Shown here: piece after piece, positions 16,003-23,289 of the stretch
How positions within the stretch are numbered: the stretch's first letter is position 1
Layout of the letters: every line of letters begins with the position of its first letter
Source: JABDBK01 sp964453575
GTDB lineage: Bacteria; Pseudomonadota; Gammaproteobacteria; DSM-16500
Length of the DNA stretch: 28,464 nt
Assembly: GCA_964453575.1 (NCBI GenBank)
Contig: CAYVRW010000018.1
Coordinates: 1 to 28,464, forward strand
Direction of reading: 5' to 3'
Position numbers and translations under genes: made by a program
The notes under the pieces: model-generated
Database searches by the model: none
Told to the model about the DNA's origin: nothing
Seen by the model: the letters and a program-made list of their open reading frames with translations, nothing else

Positions 16003-16605
16003 ATGTACGCTAGACAAATATACAAAGAATTACTACCCACCTTTAAACGGGAAGCAATGGAACAAAAAACATATCACATTGAAGATCGTGATATATTAGC
16101 TCAAGAAGCTTACGATCAAGCTGTTATACTTCAAGAAAATAAGCATTATGACGGAGCTCTTGCTACATACAAGTTGGCTCGGGCACTGTTCATGGAATAC
16201 GATCAAGATAATACAGAACGCTATGCTCAGTTTAAAGAGAACGTTGCAAATTGCCATTTTCAGTGTGCCTTGATTCATTTGAATAAAGGTAATAAAGATA
16301 AAGCTTTTATAGATTTTGCCATTGCTCTTGAATATAACCCTGTATTAGTGGCCCGATTTTCTGAAAGAACGCGAAACACCTTTAAAAAATATCCAGATTT
16401 TTATTCTAATACCATAAAACCTGCATTAGATTATGTAGATTTAAAGAAAAAATTAAAAAAATTATTAGATTCACAAGAATCCCGTAAACGAACAAGAGAT
16501 ACACTAGAAGGTGCGGAATCATTGATTTTATTCTCATCAACGCCTTCAAAGAAACCACTACCACCTGTTCCTTTATTTAACCAAGGCACTGTTAAACGAA
16601 AGTAA
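16003..16605 (+). CDS. TPR-like protein with proline-rich C-terminus
   Basis: This 200-residue protein has two helical pairs resembling tetratricopeptide repeats at residues about 33-66 (AYDQAVILQENKHYDGALAT) and 81-114 (ANCHFQCALIHLNKGNKDKA). TPRs are protein-protein interaction modules. The tail holds a bipartite basic stretch (KKKLKK, then RKRTR about eight residues later) resembling a nuclear localisation signal, and KPLPPVP, which fits the class I SH3-ligand pattern [RK]-x-x-P-x-x-P. The ATG at 16003 follows GAGGA by 8 nt; a TTG at 15988 is in frame but less likely. It is the middle gene of the operon, followed 18 nt later by the second repeat-family gene. Function is unknown. Confidence 0.8.
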   Translation: MYARQIYKELLPTFKREAMEQKTYHIEDRDILAQEAYDQAVILQENKHYDGALATYKLARALFMEYDQDNTERYAQFKENVANCHFQCALIHLNKGNKDKAFIDFAIALEYNPVLVARFSERTRNTFKKYPDFYSNTIKPALDYVDLKKKLKKLLDSQESRKRTRDTLEGAESLILFSSTPSKKPLPPVPLFNQGTVKRK

Positions 16606-16623
16606 CTAAGAGGAATTTTTTTC

Positions 16624-17439
16624 ATGAATCCTAGAGAAGACAAACCAATTAAGTATACACACAATCATTGCGAATATGGAAAGCCTAACGTAAAAGTTAA
16701 GGATAATCTTCCAATTCTAAAAGCTGGCAATAATAGATTATTTGCTATAGATGTAGATATAGATAAGCGTAAAAAAATACGAATCCAGACACCCGCTGCC
16801 GCAAAACTTACACAAAAAAAGAATGAGTTAATTACCATCGAAAACCAATATTGGTTACATGACAACAACCTTGATGAAAATGAAAAAGTGAGAGTTCCAG
16901 GTGGTCTTAAAATACGCAAAGCTAGCTACCACAGATCATTGGTTAAATATGAAGGTATAGAACGACGAATCGAGTCAATAGACAATGGACGAAGAAGAAT
17001 AAATAATGCCAGAAAAAAAATGGAAAGAAATGAAGAAACATCATCACCACCTAAACCTAAAAAGCGACACATAGAGCAAGAGGTTGATTCACAAAATTCT
17101 TTGTGTTCCGCTACAATTACAATGCCAGAAAATACTCAGCTTGATGAAAAGAAGAATGATTTAGATTATGATAATGTCCATGATTTTCTGCCGCCCCTCT
17201 CTTCTAAATTTTCCCGGAACGATGATGACAAAACAATGTTTACCAATTTAAATATATTTTTTTTGCAGTCTGAAAAGCGACGCATAGAGCAAGAGGCTTT
17301 TGCTGACCTTCCATCTGAAAATCCCCCCTCTTCCATAACTGTTACAATGCCAGAAAATACTCAGGCTAATGAAACTGAATTATCCAATTTTAACCCTTTA
17401 TTGGATGATAAAGACGAATTCACTTTTAAATTGACCTAA
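16624..17439 (+). CDS. Second member of the new repeat family, two repeats
   Basis: This 271-residue protein is a paralogue of the protein at 12733-15342. It starts almost identically (MNPRED against MNSREN), including the sequence around the ribosome-binding site. It carries two of the shared repeats at residues 13-55 (HNHCEYGKPNVKVKDNLPIL) and 74-118 (more diverged, with VPGGLKIRK). A basic region follows (PPKPKKRH, resembling a monopartite nuclear localisation signal). A tail unit ending TMPENTQ is duplicated (about 147-175 and 217-250), and the C-terminus is acidic/aromatic (FNPLLDDKDEFTFKLT). It is the last gene of the PmrA-like operon. Function is unknown; the architecture of N-terminal repeats, basic segment and acidic tail parallels the large paralogue. 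Confidence 0.82.
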   Translation: MNPREDKPIKYTHNHCEYGKPNVKVKDNLPILKAGNNRLFAIDVDIDKRKKIRIQTPAAAKLTQKKNELITIENQYWLHDNNLDENEKVRVPGGLKIRKASYHRSLVKYEGIERRIESIDNGRRRINNARKKMERNEETSSPPKPKKRHIEQEVDSQNSLCSATITMPENTQLDEKKNDLDYDNVHDFLPPLSSKFSRNDDDKTMFTNLNIFFLQSEKRRIEQEAFADLPSENPPSSITVTMPENTQANETELSNFNPLLDDKDEFTFKLT

Positions 17440-17453
17440 AAAAGTAAATACAT

Positions 17454-17508
17454 GGGTATTTTCCCTAAATACCCCTAGTCTCCCCTTTCAAGGTAAAATG
17501 TTTTTACC
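17454..17508 (+). terminator. Two small hairpins after the repeat-family operon
   Basis: GGGTATTT/AAATACCC (17454-17461 with 17467-17474) has a 5-nt loop. GGTAAAA/TTTTACC (17492-17498 with 17502-17508) has a 3-nt loop. Neither has a long U-run, so termination here is only plausible. Confidence 0.4.
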
Positions 17509-17596
17509 ATCCCGTGATACTCACTAATCTTTTTTATCCAATTGGATGGATTAAGATAAAAACTTATTCACATGGCACTTCTTGGAGATAAGCATC

Positions 17597-18067
17597 ATGA
17601 ACAAAACTATCATTCACATTGCATTACTTTCGGTCATTGTTAGTTTAGTGGGTTGCGCATCCAACACCCAAGGTCAAAACACTGGTATAGGTGTGGCAAC
17701 AGGCGCTGTAGCTGGCGGTTTAGCCGGTGCTGCTATTGGTGGCGGCAGTGCAGTTGGGATTGGTGTAGGAGCCGTGGTAGGCGGTTTAGTAGGCGGTATG
17801 ATAGGGCATTCTATGGACAGCTCTGATACAGCAGCTACTTATTCTTCCTTAAAAAATGCACGTACCAATACTCCAACTAAATGGACTAACAGCAAAACAG
17901 GTGCAACTTACACCGTTGTTCCCGTTAGCGGCATGATAACCGTCAATGGCAATCCAAACTGCCGTAATTATCGCACCTCAGTGATATCTAATGGCAGATC
18001 ACATAAAGTCTATGGAACGGCTTGCATGGAGTCTGATGGCACGTGGAAAGATGTGAGAGTGCGATAG
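17597..18067 (+). CDS. 17-kDa surface antigen-type lipoprotein with glycine zipper
   Basis: This 156-residue lipoprotein has a signal peptide and lipobox LVGC (C20 acylated). Residues about 30-72 form a glycine zipper (GAVAGGLAGAAIGGG and VVGGLVGGMIG), the hallmark of Rickettsia 17-kDa antigen-like and related outer-membrane-associated proteins. The C-terminal domain of about 65 residues (W-T-N-S-K-T-G, NPNCRNYR, YGTACMESDGTW) is shared with the lipoprotein at 3463-3951. The ATG at 17597 follows TTGGAGA; a TTG at 17582 is in frame but overlaps that site. It is convergent with dipZ, with a strong hairpin between them. The probable role is in outer-membrane integrity or assembly. Confidence 0.9.
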   Translation: MNKTIIHIALLSVIVSLVGCASNTQGQNTGIGVATGAVAGGLAGAAIGGGSAVGIGVGAVVGGLVGGMIGHSMDSSDTAATYSSLKNARTNTPTKWTNSKTGATYTVVPVSGMITVNGNPNCRNYRTSVISNGRSHKVYGTACMESDGTWKDVRVR

Positions 18068-18086
18068 ACTCGCCTCCCCTCTCCAA

Positions 18087-18121
18087 CTCTCCCCTCCAAC
18101 AAAAAGCGTTGGAGGGGAGAG
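18087..18121 (+). terminator. Perfect 14-bp hairpin with AAAAAGC loop and downstream U-run
   Basis: CTCTCCCCTCCAAC (18087-18100) pairs perfectly with GTTGGAGGGGAGAG (18108-18121) around the loop AAAAAGC. Ten Ts follow at 18132-18141, overlapping the dipZ stop codon. It probably terminates the lipoprotein transcript. It is one of four hairpins in the window with the same loop, and its sequence is shared with 4947-4999. Confidence 0.75.
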
Positions 18122-18139
18122 AGAGTCGGTATTTTTTTT

Positions 18140-19753
18140 TTATCCGAATGTAAACGTATATATCTCAAGCCCTGGTTCACTCGCCGTAAGCTGCAACATA
18201 CCTGTGGTTGGTTTTTCAAAAGATAATGCTTCATACAATCGATGCTGATCCACGGTAATACCATGCACCGGTTTTCCATCTAACTCAACTTTCACTTCAA
18301 TAGATTGTCCTAACGTACTCCCCATCACCACAAAAACCTTACTGGCATTAAAATGAATTTTAATGGCAGCATCTTTTTTCGCGGAAGTAATTCTATCTAA
18401 ACCAATTTTCCAGCGGCCTTGCAATGCCCAAGCATGCATAGGCAAATCGGTAGGATACGTATAATCTGATGAGAGGCCTTCCATTACACGCTCAGGACTC
18501 GTATATTGGTTTGCTCTTGCTCTGCCAAGATAGGTTTCTGGTGTCTGATTATCAGTGACAGGCTCAGGTTCCACCTTGCTCGAGCTCATCTTATTTAACT
18601 CTAATAAATAGCGAATATTATTTTCGGTAACCGCATAATCACCTTCACCAAAATGCCGGTAAACCACTTTGCCTTCTTGATCAATTAAATAATGCGCCGG
18701 CCAATAACGATTTGCATAATTTTGCCAGGTAGTGAAACGATTATCTAAGGCAACTGGGTATAAAATTCCATTTCTTTGGACTGCATTTTTGACATTATCT
18801 ACATCTTTTTCAAAATCAAATTCCGGCGCATGCACACCAATAATCACTAAACCTTTATCATGATATTTTGCGTACCAATCTTTTAAATAAGGCAAGGTAC
18901 GCAGGCAGTTAATACATGAATACGTCCAAAAATCGATAAGTACTACTTTTCCTTTTAACTCACTTAACATTAATGGTTTTGAATTAATCCATGCTGCGAT
19001 ATTTTCAATAGCAGGTGCAGGATAAGGGCTTTCTAAACGATCAATGACTTTATTTTGACTCTGAAAAACTGTGGTCGTTTGCGGTGTCGCTGCGGGAAAT
19101 TGGTCTGCATAAGCCATGAAAGCTACCGCTGCTATAATAATAAAGCCCATTATTTTTCGTATAAGGTCCGTATGTGTTTTTAACATACTAAATTTGTTGA
19201 TAATGGCCCTGCCAAACCATGCGATTAATAACATGGGTACTGCAGCACCTATGGCAAATGATAAAATAGTTAAAAAACTGCTGAACGATGTTTGTTGTAG
19301 GACTGTTTGCACGATCACCGCCGCAAGTATAGGCCCTGCACATGGCGTCCAGATAATTCCTACTAAGCTCCCAAAAAAAATACCGCCCAGCAAGCCGGCA
19401 TCATTGGATAAGGTTAAATCAGAACCTGCATTAGCTAATTTTTGCGTGGCGCGAGTGAATTTTTCAGTTAGATGGGTCGATAGCATGATAATGCCGAATG
19501 CGATTAATAAGGCATAAGAAATATATCTCACCACTTCTAAATCAATGCCTGTAGCAAGCACGAGTTTTCGGGAAAAAAAGGTAAAGAAGGCGAAGGTAAT
19601 GATAAAACCTAAGATGATGCCTAAAGGTCTTTTTTTACTGCCTTCTAAGGATCCTGATAAAATAATAGGCAAAATAGGGAGAATACAGGGAGATAAGATA
19701 AGCGCTAGGCCTTCGAGGAAGGCTAATATTATGTTGAGGAAGCCGAGTTGCAT
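18140..19753 (-). CDS. dipZ: DipZ-type fused CcdA/thioredoxin protein
   Basis: This 537-residue membrane protein moves reducing equivalents from the cytoplasm to extracytoplasmic thiols. Residues 1-215 are a six-helix CcdA/DsbD-like domain with its paired cysteines in SPCILP (C23) and TPCAGP (C138). Residues about 245-400 are a TlpA-like thioredoxin domain facing the periplasm, with the redox motif C280-I-N-C283 in FWTYSCINCLRTLPYL. Residues about 410-537 form the beta-rich C-terminal domain typical of DipZ (RWKIG, then an IHFNASKVFVVMGS strand pair). The order and length match mycobacterial and proteobacterial DipZ. AAGGA upstream supports the ATG at 19753, and a promoter lies at 19784-19812. 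Confidence 0.92.
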   Translation of the reverse strand: MQLGFLNIILAFLEGLALILSPCILPILPIILSGSLEGSKKRPLGIILGFIITFAFFTFFSRKLVLATGIDLEVVRYISYALLIAFGIIMLSTHLTEKFTRATQKLANAGSDLTLSNDAGLLGGIFFGSLVGIIWTPCAGPILAAVIVQTVLQQTSFSSFLTILSFAIGAAVPMLLIAWFGRAIINKFSMLKTHTDLIRKIMGFIIIAAVAFMAYADQFPAATPQTTTVFQSQNKVIDRLESPYPAPAIENIAAWINSKPLMLSELKGKVVLIDFWTYSCINCLRTLPYLKDWYAKYHDKGLVIIGVHAPEFDFEKDVDNVKNAVQRNGILYPVALDNRFTTWQNYANRYWPAHYLIDQEGKVVYRHFGEGDYAVTENNIRYLLELNKMSSSKVEPEPVTDNQTPETYLGRARANQYTSPERVMEGLSSDYTYPTDLPMHAWALQGRWKIGLDRITSAKKDAAIKIHFNASKVFVVMGSTLGQSIEVKVELDGKPVHGITVDQHRLYEALSFEKPTTGMLQLTASEPGLEIYTFTFG

Positions 19754-19783
19754 GGTGATGTCCTTATACCGAAATTTCCGCCT

Positions 19784-19812
19784 AGTATAACGATAAGCTC
19801 AACTTCTGTCAT
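19784..19812 (-). promoter_or_regulatory. Sigma-70 promoter for dipZ
   Basis: On the minus strand there is a -35 ATGACA (19812-19807), a 17-nt spacer and a -10 TATACT (19789-19784). Each box matches 5/6. It places the transcript start about 24 nt before the dipZ ATG, separating dipZ from the gene upstream. Confidence 0.6.
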
Positions 19813-19827
19813 TGCCAGCATGGTGGC

Positions 19828-20499
19828 CTAAGGTTTTCTAAAAAAATTCCATGCTTTTTCAGCAAATGATTGTTTAGGTTGTTGGGTATTTGATTGAGAA
19901 AAATGAGTTGCATGATGGGATGAAACTTTTATCTCATCTAGTAAATCACGTCTAAAACGTCGAACTAATGCCCTTTTATTCATTGCGATCATTTCAGTAT
20001 AAAATTTATTTTTCGGATGATTCGGGTCAGTAACAGTCTCAAGAAGTTTTTTATAACAAGCTATGGCTTCAGGCAGCTTACGTAACTCATTAAATTTAGC
20101 AGCTCTATGTTCATAATATTTAACAACATGCTCCGATAGCTCTTGTGTTTGCTTTGGAGTATATTTTGAAAGGTCTGGAACATCCGATTTTTTTTCATGG
20201 TTAACTGGCTTTAATAATGAAAAATACCAATCAGGAAAGAAATTATTGATTTGATGAAATTGTCGAAAAAGATCTACGTCTACTTCAATTTCTTTTACTC
20301 CTTGTAACAATAATAAGTTCAAAAATTCTTGGACAGTTAATGAGACCTTCTTGGGAAGAGATTGTTTATAAATTGAGTTTAACTTCTTACTACTTTTTAA
20401 TAGACTTAAAAAACTTGAAAGGTCAAGAAGCTCCAAACATTCAGTTTTTAATGGGTCACCCTGTTCTAGGTTAGATGATTTATTTCTATCTAATGACAT
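19828..20499 (-). CDS. TPR-like protein of unknown function, PmrA-like promoter
   Basis: I do not recognise this 223-residue protein. It is soluble and helical with no signal peptide. Residues about 130-180 resemble a tetratricopeptide repeat with a long helix (YEHRAAKFNELRKLPEAIAC, then YKKLLETV). This is comparable to the TPR region of the protein at 16003-16605, but the two are not clearly homologous along their length. The C-terminus is polar, with a Q/S-rich stretch and AEKAWNFFRKP at the end. AGGAA eight bases upstream supports the ATG at 20499. The box at 20532-20564 is the same type as those before the repeat-family genes, so it probably belongs to the same regulon. Confidence 0.75.
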   Translation of the reverse strand: MSLDRNKSSNLEQGDPLKTECLELLDLSSFLSLLKSSKKLNSIYKQSLPKKVSLTVQEFLNLLLLQGVKEIEVDVDLFRQFHQINNFFPDWYFSLLKPVNHEKKSDVPDLSKYTPKQTQELSEHVVKYYEHRAAKFNELRKLPEAIACYKKLLETVTDPNHPKNKFYTEMIAMNKRALVRRFRRDLLDEIKVSSHHATHFSQSNTQQPKQSFAEKAWNFFRKP

Positions 20500-20531
20500 A
20501 GTATTGTTCCTAATTAGCTATTTTGACTAAT

Positions 20532-20564
20532 ATTTTTTCACATTATTATTAAGGAAATATTAAA
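20532..20564 (-). promoter_or_regulatory. PmrA-like box upstream of the TPR-like gene
   Basis: On the minus strand: TTTAAT (20564-20559), ATTTC, CTTAAT (20553-20548), ten bases, then AAAAAT (20537-20532) as a poor -10. The box itself is one base different from that at 15385. Confidence 0.55.
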
Positions 20565-20602
20565 TAATCCGGCTTTTTAATAAAAACTAGGAAAATCACC
20601 CC

Positions 20603-20632
20603 TTGCTTTCAATATCCCACCTTTCATACACT
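20603..20632 (+). promoter_or_regulatory. Candidate sigma-70 promoter for sodB
   Basis: TTGCTT (20603-20608), an 18-nt spacer and TACACT (20627-20632). The transcript would start about 20 nt before the ATG, leaving the ribosome-binding site intact. Confidence 0.45.
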
Positions 20633-20658
20633 TGCCTATTAATTTAAAGGAGAGACAC

Positions 20659-21240
20659 ATGACTCATACACTTCCCCCGCTTCCCTATGCCTTGGATGCG
20701 TTGCAACCCGTTATTTCTAAAGAAACTTTAGAGTATCACTATGGCAAACACCATCAAGCGTATGTAAATAATTTGAACAATCTGATTAAAGATACCGAAT
20801 TTGCCGATGCCTCATTAGAAGACACCATTATGAAATCCAGCGGCGGTATTTTTAATAATGCAGCTCAAGTTTGGAACCATACTTTTTATTGGAACTGCAT
20901 GACCCCTAAAGGCCGGGGCAAACCAGGCGGCAAATTAGCCGATGCTATTACCAAAGCCTTTGGGTCTTTCGATGAGTTCAAAAAACGCTTTACGCAAACT
21001 GCTGTTACTACCTTTGGTTCAGGCTGGGGTTGGTTAGTTAAAAATGCGCAAGGGGATCTGGAACTTTTAAGCACCAGTAATGCTGATCTTCCTATGAAAC
21101 ATGGTAAAAAAGCTCTTTTAACCTGCGATGTTTGGGAGCACGCTTATTACATTGATTATAAAAACCTGCGTCCTACTTATGTTGAAAAGTTTTGGGATAT
21201 TGTGAATTGGGATTTTGTTGAAAAGAACTTTGAACAATAA
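20659..21240 (+). CDS. sodB: Iron superoxide dismutase
   Basis: This 193-residue cytosolic enzyme dismutates superoxide to hydrogen peroxide and oxygen. The metal ligands are visible as H27 (in YHYGKHHQAYV), H74 (QVWNHTFYWN), and D157 and H161 (DVWEHAYYIDY). Q70 in NNAAQVWNH, and GSGWGWL, are typical of the iron type rather than the manganese type. AAGGAG seven bases upstream fixes the ATG at 20659; an in-frame ATG at 20632 lies in the candidate promoter. It is probably a single-gene transcript. In an intracellular bacterium it would help resist host or respiratory oxidative stress. Confidence 0.96.
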   Translation: MTHTLPPLPYALDALQPVISKETLEYHYGKHHQAYVNNLNNLIKDTEFADASLEDTIMKSSGGIFNNAAQVWNHTFYWNCMTPKGRGKPGGKLADAITKAFGSFDEFKKRFTQTAVTTFGSGWGWLVKNAQGDLELLSTSNADLPMKHGKKALLTCDVWEHAYYIDYKNLRPTYVEKFWDIVNWDFVEKNFEQ

Positions 21241-21285
21241 AATACTCCGTCTTATACTGTGTATGGACTAAAAAACTAAGGAAAG

Positions 21286-21591
21286 ATGATGAAATTGATA
21301 TATAAAGTAAGCTTGTTAATACTCGGTGTCTTATTTTTATCGCACGCTCAAGCAGAAACCTGCAAAGAGCAATACAATGGCATGTATTTTGATGGTGTTT
21401 CTATCTGGAAAGATAACATGAACACGGTCTACTGTTATTACAGTAAAAACTGCGAAGGTTCTCTATGTCCCAGTGATATTTATGTCAGGTTCGGCTTTGA
21501 ACCTGCAGATGGGCCCTGGAGACATGATGCACGCATGTCTAGTTGCAAGGGTCCTTCTTCTGATTGTCGTTTTAAAAAGGTCGAAGAATAG
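21286..21591 (+). CDS. Small secreted cysteine-rich protein
   Basis: This 101-residue protein has a Sec signal peptide (hydrophobic residues about 8-18, probable cleavage after AQA near residue 23). The mature part of about 78 residues has six cysteines (TC, YC, NC, LC, SC, DC contexts), enough for three disulfides, and is rich in aromatic residues (GMYFDGVSIW, VYCYY). I do not recognise the family. AAGGAA upstream serves either of two adjacent ATGs (21286 or 21289). It follows sodB by 45 nt in the same direction and could be on the same transcript. A periplasmic or extracellular location is inferred. Confidence 0.75.
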   Translation: MMKLIYKVSLLILGVLFLSHAQAETCKEQYNGMYFDGVSIWKDNMNTVYCYYSKNCEGSLCPSDIYVRFGFEPADGPWRHDARMSSCKGPSSDCRFKKVEE

Positions 21592-21612
21592 CCATCCATT
21601 TCGATACCGCTT

Positions 21613-21652
21613 TAAAATCCCCTCGATGCCTAGCGGGGTCGAGGAGATTTTA
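21613..21652. terminator. Hairpin between convergent genes
   Basis: TAAAATCCCCTCGA (21613-21626) pairs with TCGAGGAGATTTTA (21639-21652) with one mismatch around a 12-nt loop. The A/T-rich outer ends give U-rich 3' flanks on both strands, so it could terminate both convergent transcripts. It overlaps the last codons of the minus-strand ankyrin gene. Confidence 0.55.
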
Positions 21653-23258
21653 GCGCCTTAATTTTTTCATCGATGGGATTCAAAGCGCCTGTTTTATCGG
21701 CAAACACCGGCGATTGTTGATAGTAGTGATAAACCTGAAGTTTCGATGTTAAATTCGAAAACATTGAAGCATATTGATCTAACTTCAGCATAAAATCATC
21801 TCTTAACTTTTTTTGTTTTTCTTTAATAGCCTCTTCAGAGCTAGCAAAATGAAAAGTGACTCTGTTTGAAGTATCCACTTTGAATGCTTCCTCTATTTTC
21901 TGTAAGTCATTTTGCAATTCGATAAATAATATTGTTTTTTTATCGGCATAATCAAGAGGCGTCTTGTTATGTTGATCTTTAATATCAAAACGCGCTCCAC
22001 AATGAATAAGTGTTTTAATAACTGATAATTGCGAACTTTGAATTGCTGCATGCAGCGGTGTTTCACTCGTTCGTAAATGTTGTTTATTGATATCCGCTTT
22101 GCATTCGAATAATACTTCAACGACATCTTCAAAACCAAAATCTGCAGCAACAATAGCAGGTATATTTCCCTGGTCAGTATATCCATTAACATCAAGTTTA
22201 CCCATTTTAGTAAGTAACTCAATGACTGAAGCATGACCAAACTTTGCTGCCATAAAAACTGCAGAGGTATGGTCTTTTAAATTATTAGTTTCGTTAACAT
22301 TGTGTTCTGGCCCCCTCTCTGCAAGTATATCTTCAATCAATGATACAGCCTCAGGTCTAGGATAACTTTCTTCTTTTTCAAAAACACTGATACCAATAGA
22401 CATGTATTCAGTATCAACTTTATGACGTGTATAAAAACGTTCTTTAATAGCGGCAACCACTGCAACGGGAGTATTTTCTTGAATGTCAATCGGCCCTGGA
22501 TCGAATAAACGAAAAATTCCATCTCGATAAGAAAGATACATAGCATGACCACCACTGCCCAAAGCAATATAATCGTCTACATGAATAATTCTATCATTAG
22601 AAAACAGATTCACTAATTCAAGTTCTGTAAAATTAAACGCTATTTCGAAAGCCTTATTGACTTGTAAGTCTGATTCTTTTGCATCAATAGGAGCAAGTAA
22701 CTGAAGAAGTTCCACGTATGCTTTTTGTGGGTTCCCTTTGACTTCATAATGATAGTACGATGGATCAGAAGCTGCTACCAACATATGTAAATAAGCATAG
22801 ATATCTTCTGCTTCACGAATTTTTTCTAATTGATGAGGTTCAAAAGTTAATACTAATATTTCATTTATGATGTTGAAATAAAAATCTCGCATAGCTTTTA
22901 ATCTATCAATTTCATGTTGAAGATTTGCTGAATGTTTACCTGCTTTTTGTAATGCATCCAGTTGTTTTGTTTTCTTTTGCAAGTCAGCATTTAATGACAA
23001 TAATGATTCTGTCTGACGTTGGCGTATTTCTTTGTAGTCTTTATATAATTTCGCCATTTCTTCGATAGCACTATCGTCGGTATCCATAAGTTTTTGCATG
23101 CGGATAAGGTTCTGCTCTTCGAGTCCTAAAAAATCTGCTCGAAAATTCATAAAAGCTAATCCATTGCATATTCCTTCGTCGAAGTGTTCGTTTTCGCCTG
23201 CATAAGCAAGGAATAATGACAATTTATGTTCTAATGTACTTTGAATAATGTTTGGCAT
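21630..23258 (-). CDS. Ankyrin-repeat protein with cysteine-protease-like N-terminal domain, candidate effector
   Basis: This 542-residue protein is counted from the ATG at 23258 (MPNIIQS...) and has no signal peptide. Residues 1-290 contain G-I-C31-N-G-L-A-F near the N-terminus, then G-G-H238-A-M-Y-L and R-L-F-D253-P. Order and context match the Cys-His-Asp arrangement of papain-fold effector proteases such as the C58/YopT type, where G-x-C-x-G, H-A and F-D-P recur. A coiled coil at about 72-125 interrupts this domain. Residues about 329-440 hold three to four ankyrin repeats (DHTSAVFMAAKFGHASVIEL, SETPLHAAIQSSQLSVIKTL, NKTPLDYA). A helical tail follows. A TACAAT at 23289-23284 suits this start; an in-frame ATG at 23315 would precede it. 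The protease role is inferred from motif pattern. Confidence 0.8.
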   Translation of the reverse strand: MPNIIQSTLEHKLSLFLAYAGENEHFDEGICNGLAFMNFRADFLGLEEQNLIRMQKLMDTDDSAIEEMAKLYKDYKEIRQRQTESLLSLNADLQKKTKQLDALQKAGKHSANLQHEIDRLKAMRDFYFNIINEILVLTFEPHQLEKIREAEDIYAYLHMLVAASDPSYYHYEVKGNPQKAYVELLQLLAPIDAKESDLQVNKAFEIAFNFTELELVNLFSNDRIIHVDDYIALGSGGHAMYLSYRDGIFRLFDPGPIDIQENTPVAVVAAIKERFYTRHKVDTEYMSIGISVFEKEESYPRPEAVSLIEDILAERGPEHNVNETNNLKDHTSAVFMAAKFGHASVIELLTKMGKLDVNGYTDQGNIPAIVAADFGFEDVVEVLFECKADINKQHLRTSETPLHAAIQSSQLSVIKTLIHCGARFDIKDQHNKTPLDYADKKTILFIELQNDLQKIEEAFKVDTSNRVTFHFASSEEAIKEKQKKLRDDFMLKLDQYASMFSNLTSKLQVYHYYQQSPVFADKTGALNPIDEKIKALKSPRPR

Positions 23259-23283
23259 AAAAAACTCTGCTGAAAAAGAGATT

Positions 23284-23289
23284 ATTGTA
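23284..23289 (-). promoter_or_regulatory. -10 element for the ankyrin/protease-like gene
   Basis: On the minus strand TACAAT (23289-23284) lies about 25 nt upstream of the ATG at 23258. No convincing -35 or PmrA-like box accompanies it. Confidence 0.3.

Noticed and set aside
12898..16977. CRISPR-like array
   Set aside because: The repeats are diverged coding units of unequal spacing in an open frame, not identical short repeats with unique spacers.
19116..19517. 133-codon open frame antisense to dipZ
   Set aside because: It lies opposite the membrane domain of a well-supported gene, has no ribosome-binding site and no recognisable protein character.
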